Source of the DNA: UBA10161 sp038891035
Lineage (GTDB): Archaea > Micrarchaeota > Micrarchaeia > Anstonellales > Anstonellaceae
Length of the DNA stretch: 47,524 nt
NCBI GenBank assembly: GCA_038891035.1
Contig: JAWAEW010000008.1
Coordinates: 1-47,524, forward strand
Direction of reading: 5' to 3'
Below, piece after piece: positions 42,016 to 47,524 of this stretch. Positions within the stretch are counted from its first letter, which is position 1, and each line of letters begins with the position of its first letter. The position numbers were made by a program, and so were the translations under genes. Below the pieces are notes generated by a model that was given only the letters and a program-made list of their open reading frames with translations, did no database searches and was not told the origin of the DNA.

Positions 42016-42486
42016 ATGAGCAGGGAAGAACAATATAAGCCTATCGGTGAAGGCTCAGGGAAACAAGCAATTGAAGAGATAAAAAATGAAGTGATAGTGC
42101 CACTTGAAAATGAGATTCAAAAACTGCGAGACCCTGTTGTGCTTGCTGCGCTAATGCATACCGCTGCAACTGAGAAGGAGAACACCAATCGATTGCTGAA
42201 AACGCTGATTTCGCAGATGGAGGCAAAATTTGCGCAAATAGAAGCTCGGTTGGAGGCAATAGAGAAGGCTATGGGGACTGGCCAGCAGGAAGTTTTGCTG
42301 CCGCAAGTGGATGAGGAAATATTGGAATTTGTCAAAAGAAAAGGATATGTTTCTGCGGAAGATGTCCGCAGGAGGTTTGGATATAAAGGAAAAAATGCTG
42401 CCAGCTTTCGCCTAAATAGGATGTATGAGATGGGCCTGCTTTCAAAAAGGCAGGTCGGAAGGGCGGTGCTGTACAGCATAAAGTGA
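42016..42486 (+). CDS. Coiled-coil protein with C-terminal winged helix, putative regulator
   Basis: 156 aa. Residues ~15-90 are a helical coiled coil (IEEIKNEVIVPLENEIQKL, MEAKFAQIEARLEAIEKAM) likely to mediate oligomer formation. Residues ~97-156 are a winged helix-turn-helix (ILEFVKRKGYVSAEDVRRRF, ASFRLNRMYEMGLL, then the wing KRQVGRAVLYSIK). AGTGTGAGGA lies upstream of the ATG. An oligomeric regulator directly downstream of three phased repeats suggests self-regulation. The family name is unknown to me. Confidence 0.8.
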   Translation: MSREEQYKPIGEGSGKQAIEEIKNEVIVPLENEIQKLRDPVVLAALMHTAATEKENTNRLLKTLISQMEAKFAQIEARLEAIEKAMGTGQQEVLLPQVDEEILEFVKRKGYVSAEDVRRRFGYKGKNAASFRLNRMYEMGLLSKRQVGRAVLYSIK

Positions 42487-42517
42487 TGCTTGCAAGAGAT
42501 TGCAAGGCGACCAAATG

Positions 42518-42588
42518 TTTTTGGGGAAATGGGGGCGCTTTTATTCACCTCCCACACCCTACTTTTGTTGCGCCCCCCTCCCCAAAAA
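42518..42588 (+). other. Strong GC-rich hairpin with an anti-Shine-Dalgarno-like loop
   Basis: TTTTTGGGG (42518-42526) and GGGGGCGC (42531-42538) pair with GCGCCCCC (42570-42577) and CCCCAAAAA (42580-42588): 8 + 4 + 5 base pairs with one small internal loop. The 31-nt loop contains TTCACCTCCCA, close to the 3' tail of archaeal 16S rRNA (ATCACCTCC). It lies between the winged-helix gene and the next coiled-coil gene, upstream of that gene's TATA box. It could be a terminator, a small RNA, or a control element; no T run follows the right arm on the plus strand, so it is not a textbook terminator rightward. Confidence 0.6.
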
Positions 42589-42592
42589 AAGA

Positions 42593-42602
42593 TTAATATA
42601 AA
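42593..42602 (+). promoter_or_regulatory. TATA box of the following coiled-coil gene
   Basis: TTAATATAAA directly follows the hairpin and lies ~22-31 nt before the ATG at 42624, predicting a leaderless transcript. Confidence 0.55.
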
Positions 42603-42623
42603 CTTTACTTCAGAACTTAAAGC

Positions 42624-43511
42624 ATGGAAGAGCGCACTATTGTAATTTCTAGTCGTGAGCTGGTGGAGCATGCAGTTCTTTCCAGAAAGAAGAATGAATT
42701 GCTTTTCAAAAAGGACCTACTGCTGCGCTCTGGGGCAAAACCAGAAGATTTACACCTTAAAGCAATAGAAGAAGAGATTGCTGCAGTCGAGCAAAAACTT
42801 CTTCCTATCGCAGAAAAGTTAGAGGCTGCAGACATGATTGACGTAGTTCCAAACAGGAAAGAGATAGAAGAGTACACGCAGCAGATAAACAACTATTCGA
42901 GAGCAGAGCTTGAACAGGCAATTAAAACAAAAAGCGGGTATCTATATGAGTTGATGAAAAAAAGGGCTGCTTTTGTAAAGAACAATTTTGAAAAAAGAGA
43001 AGATGTTGCAAAGCTTACTATTCTGCTGAACACTATGCCTCGGCGTGAAGCCGAAGCCCTCAGACAAATAATAGAAAACAACGAAGGTGCAGAAGTAGAT
43101 GTCTCTTTTCTCCCAAGAGAAAAACAACAGGAGCTGGTAAATCTGGCTGCACGTCTGGGAAGAAACTGTGTAATTGTAGCTGGCAACTTCACGTTAGATA
43201 AAAAAAAATTTGACTTTGCTGAGCTGAGGCCTGCAGATGAGGTGCAAAGAAGCATAGGCAACAGAACCGTTTGGATTGACGCTTCGAAAGCAGAAGAATT
43301 TGACGAGAATGAAAAAAGAATCGCTCAGCTTCTTGCAAAAATTCAGGCAAAGACTGCAGAAAAGCAGGCAAGGAAACTGACAGAAGAAGAGATAGTTTAT
43401 TTCGAGAAAATCCAGCAAGATTATCTTGAAGCTCTCAAAAAAAGAAATGAACTTGCCCCAGATGTTGAGTTGACTGCAAAGGTCTACAAAAAGAAGCCGA
43501 CCGAAAACTGA
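42624..43511 (+). CDS. Coiled-coil protein of unknown function
   Basis: 295 aa, soluble. Two helical coiled-coil arms (~10-130 and ~230-285) flank a compact mixed domain (~135-225: LTILLNTMPRREAEALRQII, RLGRNCVIVAGNFTLDKKKFDF, ...RTVWIDASKAEEF). Charged residues dominate. I do not recognise a family; the two-arm layout resembles SMC-like or prefoldin-like scaffolds but no ATPase motif is present. It has its own leaderless promoter and ends 57 bp before tRNA-Ile. Confidence 0.65.
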   Translation: MEERTIVISSRELVEHAVLSRKKNELLFKKDLLLRSGAKPEDLHLKAIEEEIAAVEQKLLPIAEKLEAADMIDVVPNRKEIEEYTQQINNYSRAELEQAIKTKSGYLYELMKKRAAFVKNNFEKREDVAKLTILLNTMPRREAEALRQIIENNEGAEVDVSFLPREKQQELVNLAARLGRNCVIVAGNFTLDKKKFDFAELRPADEVQRSIGNRTVWIDASKAEEFDENEKRIAQLLAKIQAKTAEKQARKLTEEEIVYFEKIQQDYLEALKKRNELAPDVELTAKVYKKKPTEN

Positions 43512-43533
43512 ATTGCTTTTTTCAGTGTAGGTC

Positions 43534-43543
43534 TTTTTAAAAT
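43534..43543 (+). promoter_or_regulatory. TATA box of tRNA-Ile
   Basis: TTTTTAAAAT lies 26-35 nt before the first base of the tRNA, the standard archaeal spacing. Confidence 0.6.
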
Positions 43544-43568
43544 CTATCAGAAATTTAATGATGGCAGT

Positions 43569-43669
43569 GGGCCGGTAGCTTAGCCTGGTTGGAGCGTTCG
43601 ACTGATAGGCTGCTAAGCTCAGGCGGCTTTGAAATCGAAAGGTCAAGAGTTCAAATCTCTTCCGGCCCA
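43569..43669 (+). tRNA. tRNA-Ile (anticodon GAU) with a 26-nt intron
   Basis: Acceptor stem GGGCCGG/CCGGCCC, discriminator A, D stem GCTT/GAGC (one T-G pair), anticodon stem TTCGA/TCGAA, T arm AAGAG-TTCAAAT-CTCTT. The loop CTGATA^A is split by an intron at 43608-43633 (position 37/38); the anticodon is at 43604-43606. The splice sites fit a BHB: bulges TA|G and AA|A, a central helix CTGA/TTTG with one T-T mismatch, and a solid 6-bp inner helix GCTGCT/GGCGGC. Removing 26 nt leaves a normal 75-nt tRNA. The 3' end abuts the stop codon of the VTT gene on the other strand. Confidence 0.92.
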
Positions 43670-44197
43670 CTATATCCATGCAGAGGAAAATTCTCCAAGG
43701 AAAGCAAGTAGTATATATCTAATAGATTTCCCTGCCACTGAAGCTGCAAGGAATTTCCACCACTTCATTTTGATGGCGCCTGCAGCCATCCCCACAACAT
43801 CAAAAACTGGATTTGGGATAAGTGCTAGAGTAAAAACTGCAATGCTTCCGTATTGTCTTATGCTGGATTTGTGGGCTTTGAAAAATTTTGTCTGCTTTAG
43901 TGTGCTGTGCCCAGCAAGACCTGCCAAAAAGCCAGAAATTTCTCCAAGCCCAGAGCCAACTCCTGCAGCCAAACCTAAAAGAAAAGGATTTAGATAGGAA
44001 GCTGCTCCAAACACCAAAGCAAAGCCCGGGAGAGGAAGAAGGATAGTTGCAGATGAAAGGAAGGATGTAATGAAAATTTCAAGATAGCCTATACTCTTTA
44101 GTTGTGGCAAATTCTTGAAAGCCAACATTGCTGCGAATGCTATCAAAAAAGCGGCAAGCAAAGACGCAATCTCTTTTTTCCCAACTTGAATGAGCAT
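43670..44197 (-). CDS. VTT-domain (DedA/SNARE-associated type) membrane protein
   Basis: 175 aa with about five membrane segments. The family core is visible: ILLPLPGFALVFGAASYLNPFLLGLAAGVGSGLGEISGFLAG (the reentrant loop with a conserved glutamate), followed by an arginine-containing IRQYGSIAVFTLALIPNPVFDVVGMAAGA helix and the KWWKFLAASVAGKSIRYI end. VTT proteins are thought to move or scramble lipids and to help keep the membrane potential. It runs tail to tail with tRNA-Ile, its stop codon touching the tRNA's last base. Confidence 0.88.
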   Translation of the reverse strand: MLIQVGKKEIASLLAAFLIAFAAMLAFKNLPQLKSIGYLEIFITSFLSSATILLPLPGFALVFGAASYLNPFLLGLAAGVGSGLGEISGFLAGLAGHSTLKQTKFFKAHKSSIRQYGSIAVFTLALIPNPVFDVVGMAAGAIKMKWWKFLAASVAGKSIRYILLAFLGEFSSAWI

Positions 44198-44261
44198 AGT
44201 GTCTACCTTTGGCTGCTCTTGCTTTATATTTTTTCTCAGTCAAAATGGATTAGTGATGTGA

Positions 44262-44957
44262 TTGCACAAGGAAATTTTGCCGCTATTGATGATTGCACTC
44301 ATGTTTGCAATTTCAGTTTATGCAGAGCCATTGCTGAAAGCAGACCATCAAGAGAGGATACCAATATACTTTATTTCTGGGATAGAGCCAGTTTTGTGGA
44401 TTCCAAAAACCTCAGCAGCTTATCTTATCCCGATTGTCACACTAATATCTTACCTTGGACTGTCAATAATCCCAAAAATAGAAATATACAAGAAAAACCT
44501 AGAGGAGTTCAGGCAACAGTTTCTCGGCTTTAAAATATTACTTGTATTTGTAATGTGCACAATTCACGTGTCTTCATTGTTGCCAAGCCTGGGCTACTGG
44601 AAAAATGTAGATTTGGGACTTATTGTAGTGATATCAGTTGCTATTTTATTTTTCTATGTTGGATATATGCTAAATTTCACGAAGAGAAATTATTTTATCG
44701 GAGTGCGGACTCCCTGGACCCTTGCAGATGAGAAAATATGGGAAGACACGAATAGGCTTGCGGCAAGGCTGTTTTGGATATCAGGTGTGCTTGCTTTGGT
44801 TGGCCTAGTGGTGCAGGGAGATGCGAGGCTGTTGCTGCTGATAATCCCTGCGATCATTAGTGCAATTGTTGCAAGCATATACTCACTTTACCAATACATC
44901 AAAACCAAAGAGAAGCATGCTGTTATAAAAAAACGCCAAAAAAAAGGCTCATTTTGA
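44262..44957 (+). CDS. SdpI/YhfL-like membrane protein
   Basis: 231 aa with about six membrane helices. The diagnostic C-terminal half reads RNYFIGVRTPWTLADEKIWEDTN followed by RLAARLFWISG, the classic signature of the SdpI family; the N-terminal half is the DUF1648-like part (the RIPIYF...PVLWIPKTSAAYLIP region). In Bacillus, SdpI protects against the SdpC toxin and controls its own repressor; the archaeal role is unknown. The start is uncertain: TTG 44262 is the frame's first, ATG 44289 is possible. It overlaps acdA tail to tail. Confidence 0.88.
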   Translation: MHKEILPLLMIALMFAISVYAEPLLKADHQERIPIYFISGIEPVLWIPKTSAAYLIPIVTLISYLGLSIIPKIEIYKKNLEEFRQQFLGFKILLVFVMCTIHVSSLLPSLGYWKNVDLGLIVVISVAILFFYVGYMLNFTKRNYFIGVRTPWTLADEKIWEDTNRLAARLFWISGVLALVGLVVQGDARLLLLIIPAIISAIVASIYSLYQYIKTKEKHAVIKKRQKKGSF

Positions 44958-46373
44958 TTTTTTGATCAGATGCGGACAAATAAGCTCATGGAATCTTGAG
45001 TAATGTCTGGCATATGCAAGGAATTTTGAGATTGCCTTCATCGCCGAGGACGGTGAAGAGTATGAAGGCACACCATAGCTTTCAAGGATCCTTTTGTGCA
45101 TTTCAGTGTATTCCCCTCCAGTGCAAACGGCAATTATGGGCTTTTTCTTTTGGTCGGAAGCTCTAATTGCAATATTGACAACCGAACTGTCAATTCCTAC
45201 TGTCTGGAATAGTATGATGAGGAGTATAATATCTACATTGTCATCTTTCAGGAGGGCATTCAAAGCAACTTCGTAGCGATGAGAGTCGGCATCTCCTATC
45301 AAGTCCAGTGGATTTCGCACGTTTGCATATGGCGGAAGGGAAGAGCGAAGCAACTTGTTTGTCTCCTCTGAAAATTGCGCAAGCTTGAGGTTTTCCTCTT
45401 CAAGTGAATCAGTGGCAAGAACCCCCATGCCTCCTCCATTAGTGATAATCCCTATTCGATTTCCACAAGGAAGAACCTGGTCGAAAATCTTTGCAAAGTC
45501 AAAAAGCTGCTCTAGAGTATCTGCTTCTATGATTCCTGCTTGCTTGAACGCTGCTTTGTAGGCTTCTGCAGAGCCTGCAAGAGAACCTGTATGCGATTGC
45601 GCTGCTTCTGCGCCTGCTGCGCTTTTGCCTGCTTTTAACACGACTATTGGCTTGCTGCGCGTGATCTTCTTAGCTATAGAGAGGAATTTTTTTCCATCTT
45701 TGACTCCTTCAAGATAGGCAACTATAATTTCTGTCTGCTTGTCTGATGCAAGATACTGCAGCAAATCCGATTCGTCAATTACTGCTGCATTTCCGTATGA
45801 TACGAATTTACTCATTCCAATGCCTGCCCGGGCTGCCAGATCTACAATGCACCCTCCCACTGCACCAGACTGAGAAATAAATGAAATGCCGCCAACCCTT
45901 GGTCTGCCCAGCTTGTAAATGGGTAAAAAGACGCTATCTACCCTGCTTGCAGGAGTTATTACACCCATGCAATTTGGCCCTATAAGCGCAATTCCGTATT
46001 TGTTTGCGATGCTTGCAATTTTAGACTCTCCTTCAAAATTTCCAACTTCTGAAAATCCCCCAGTAATGAGCACCACACCTTTGATGCCTTTTTGCCCGCA
46101 TTCTTCCAGAACTTGAGCAACTGCAGCAGCAGGCACAGCGATCACTGCAGAATCGATATGATCTTTTACATCAAGCACTGAAGGATAGGCCTTTAGCCCT
46201 AAAATCTCATCTGTATTTGGATTGATTGGGTATATCTTTCCTGCAAAGCCACCATCCACGAAATTCTTCAAGATGACATGTCCTATTTTGTTTGGCTCGC
46301 GGCTTGCCCCGATTACTGCAACGCTGCTTGGGTTGAAAACAGCTTCTAAGTTTTTCACTTTTGTTGGCAACAT
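44949..46373 (-). CDS. acdA: Acetyl-CoA synthetase (ADP-forming), alpha subunit
   Basis: With the beta subunit it converts acetyl-CoA (or other acyl-CoAs), ADP and phosphate to the free acid, CoA and ATP, the main substrate-level ATP step of many fermenting archaea. The 474-aa protein has the CoA-binding fold (SVAVIGASREPNKIGHVIL), IGPNCMGVI, the SQSGAVGGCIVD loop, and the phospho-histidine His261 in QSHTGSLAGS. It ends with the DUF-like ligase domain (GIITNGGGMGVLATD, LDLIGDAD). It lies 4 bp after acdB on the same strand. The subunits are separate rather than fused. Confidence 0.95.
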   Translation of the reverse strand: MLPTKVKNLEAVFNPSSVAVIGASREPNKIGHVILKNFVDGGFAGKIYPINPNTDEILGLKAYPSVLDVKDHIDSAVIAVPAAAVAQVLEECGQKGIKGVVLITGGFSEVGNFEGESKIASIANKYGIALIGPNCMGVITPASRVDSVFLPIYKLGRPRVGGISFISQSGAVGGCIVDLAARAGIGMSKFVSYGNAAVIDESDLLQYLASDKQTEIIVAYLEGVKDGKKFLSIAKKITRSKPIVVLKAGKSAAGAEAAQSHTGSLAGSAEAYKAAFKQAGIIEADTLEQLFDFAKIFDQVLPCGNRIGIITNGGGMGVLATDSLEEENLKLAQFSEETNKLLRSSLPPYANVRNPLDLIGDADSHRYEVALNALLKDDNVDIILLIILFQTVGIDSSVVNIAIRASDQKKKPIIAVCTGGEYTEMHKRILESYGVPSYSSPSSAMKAISKFLAYARHYSRFHELICPHLIKKSK

Positions 46374-46377
46374 ACAA

Positions 46378-46995
46378 TCACTTAAGCAGCCTCACATCTA
46401 CTGCGGTGCAACTTTTTGAATCCGCAATTACTGGATTCAAGTCGAATTCCAGCGGGTCTTCTTTTATCAGCAGCTCGGATACTTTAAGCATCATACTTAC
46501 AACTGCATTCTGATTTATCGGCTTTCTCCCTCGGGCGCCTGCAAGAAGTGGGTATGACTTAAGCTCGTGTATCATTTCCTCGGCATCGCTTCTGTAAATA
46601 GGGCAAACCCTAAAACTTACATCGTGAAAAACTTCCACAAAAATTCCGCCCATCCCAAACATAATGAGTTGCCCGAACTGCTTGTCTTTCTTACCCCCTA
46701 TTATAAGTTCAACTGCGTCTTTTGTTTTGACCATTTTTTGTACAAGAACTCCTTCTATTTTTACCCCCGAAAACCTCTCGATTAGATTTAAATATGCATC
46801 TTTTACTTGCTGCTGGTTGGAAAGGTTCAAGACCACCCCGCCTTTATCAGACTTGTGCAAAACTTCAGAAGATGAAATTTTGAGGGCAACAGGAAAACCG
46901 AGCTTGGAAGCCGCCTTTGCAGCCTCCTCGGCAGAGGAGCATAAAGCATATTTTGGGTGACTGATTTTATATTTAGAAAGAAGCTGAAAATCCAT
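46378..46995 (-). CDS. acdB: Acetyl-CoA synthetase (ADP-forming), beta subunit
   Basis: 205 aa ATP-grasp protein that carries the phosphate between the alpha-subunit histidine and ADP. Visible are GFPVALKISSSEVLHKSD (with the second conserved histidine), GGVVLNL, VEGVLVQKM-like region, ELIIGGKKDKQFGQLIMFG and the metal-binding EFDLNPVI. Start ATG 46995 is behind GAGG; a GTG at 47004 opens the frame but overlaps the upstream stop codon. It is transcribed together with acdA and possibly with the winged-helix gene upstream. Confidence 0.95.
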   Translation of the reverse strand: MDFQLLSKYKISHPKYALCSSAEEAAKAASKLGFPVALKISSSEVLHKSDKGGVVLNLSNQQQVKDAYLNLIERFSGVKIEGVLVQKMVKTKDAVELIIGGKKDKQFGQLIMFGMGGIFVEVFHDVSFRVCPIYRSDAEEMIHELKSYPLLAGARGRKPINQNAVVSMMLKVSELLIKEDPLEFDLNPVIADSKSCTAVDVRLLK

Positions 46996-47003
46996 AGTCC
47001 TCA

Positions 47004-47524
47004 CTAAAGTTTTGCGAAAGATAAGACTATTGCGCCTGCGATTACTGCAAGCAGAATTGCTATCAGTATTATGTAGGGGGCATACTCGACTAAGTAAAAC
47101 TGCAACTTAGAAAGCATTCGCTTAAGCTTCAGCTTCTTTTTCTGCTCTTCAGGTGAAGATGGGCTTTCTTGACTGCTGGAAGTTAGCGCATGTACTTGTG
47201 GCTCTATAAGATGCGCAACGTCTTCCTTGACTTTTTGCTCTTTTCCTTTAATGTCTGCAGGGTTCACCCAGGGTGGGGCAATTGGAGCGCCCTCTTGCCT
47301 GGATTGGACTTCATGCTGCGTGCCTGGAAAGGTCCTTGCCTTAATGCTCCCTGTAATGTTGAAGCCAGATTCTGTAAGCAAAAAATGAACTTTGGCAGAG
47401 CGCACCTCAAAATCAATGAAGCCCTGCTCGACTAACTTATTTATGTGGAAGGCCAGATCGCTACTTCTGATATTGAGGGTGTGCTGCATTGAATCCAAAT
47501 CTCTTGCTCCAGCTGCAAGGACTT
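47004..47524 (-). CDS. Membrane-anchored winged-helix protein (5' end outside the window)
   Basis: The frame is open to the window edge, so the TTG at 47498 is probably internal and the start lies beyond. The visible ~172 residues begin with a winged helix-turn-helix of ArsR/MarR type (ARDLDSMQHTLNIRSSDLAF, then HINKLVEQGFIDFEV, and a wing strand KVHFLLTESG), followed by a Pro/Ser/Glu-rich linker, a basic stretch (KKKLKLKRMLSKLQ) and one C-terminal membrane helix (YIILIAILLAVIAGAIVLSF). This is a DNA-binding head tethered to the membrane. The stop overlaps the first bases of the acdB frame, suggesting a common transcript. Confidence 0.75.
   Translation of the reverse strand, partial: VLAAGARDLDSMQHTLNIRSSDLAFHINKLVEQGFIDFEVRSAKVHFLLTESGFNITGSIKARTFPGTQHEVQSRQEGAPIAPPWVNPADIKGKEQKVKEDVAHLIEPQVHALTSSSQESPSSPEEQKKKLKLKRMLSKLQFYLVEYAPYIILIAILLAVIAGAIVLSFAKL

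Noticed and set aside
42117..42671. 184-aa minus-strand frame across the hairpin and the winged-helix gene
   Set aside because: It is the shadow of the plus-strand gene, has Ser/Phe-rich shadow composition and no recognisable domain.
1..47524. CRISPR arrays, insertion sequences or integrase genes
   Set aside because: I looked for regularly spaced direct repeats, transposase motifs and tRNA-derived att repeats and saw none; the only regular repeat is the short 11-bp-phased CATGACA triplet.

Overview
The window is archaeal chromosome. Evidence: eukaryote-like ribosomal protein L15e, the RNase P proteins Rpp30 and Pop5, fibrillarin, Dph2, a translin-like protein, an XPF-type nuclease, SecF followed by SecD, ADP-forming acetyl-CoA synthetase, TATA-box promoters, GGTGAT/GGAGG ribosome-binding sites, and tRNAs interrupted by bulge-helix-bulge (BHB) introns. 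The compact genome, many short unrecognised coiled-coil proteins and a pilin-like protein of the KGQ..MEYL..YGWALL type suggest a DPANN-like lineage (for example Micrarchaeota or Diapherotrites). That placement is an inference.

Layout. 1-3.5 kb: end of the RNA ligase gene rtcB, a coiled-coil protein, then rpl15e-rnp3-rnp2. 3.5-4.2 kb: a very AT-rich gap and speD behind a leader that can fold over its own ribosome-binding site. 4.2-19.1 kb: the most unusual locus. Two genes run leftward: a 1858-aa membrane-anchored protein and a lipoprotein with a lytic-transglycosylase-like domain. Six tandem polytopic membrane proteins run rightward; they are divergent paralogues sharing a central LR..P.TR motif and a common C-terminal motif. 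They lead directly into secF-secD. 22-24.8 kb: tRNA-Arg, fibrillarin, a probably frameshifted zinc-ribbon gene, a stand-alone asparagine-synthetase-like enzyme and tRNA-Lys. 24.8-34.1 kb: metabolic and RNA/nucleotide genes (ppsA, FKBP lipoprotein, dph2, kinase-dCMP deaminase fusion, pyrH, translin, Lrp regulator, glnA, a degenerate beta-lactamase-fold lipoprotein). 34.1-41.8 kb: a leftward run with smc, a pilin-like protein, a beta-CASP-like nuclease, an XPF-like nuclease and unknowns. 41.8-47.5 kb: a winged-helix gene behind three 11-bp-phased repeats, a GC-rich hairpin, tRNA-Ile, VTT and SdpI membrane proteins, acdA-acdB and a membrane-anchored winged-helix protein that runs off the end.

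How the parts fit. All three tRNAs have introns, and the tRNA-Lys has two, one of them in the T loop. The window also holds the ligase that joins tRNA exons (RtcB) and two RNase P proteins. The 4.2-19.1 kb locus looks like a cell-envelope machine with parts reminiscent of type IV secretion/DNA transfer systems (polytopic VirB6/TrbL/CedA-like proteins and a VirB1-like lytic enzyme). No ATPase lies in the window, so this remains a hypothesis. acdAB and ppsA suggest peptide or acetate fermentation with gluconeogenesis.
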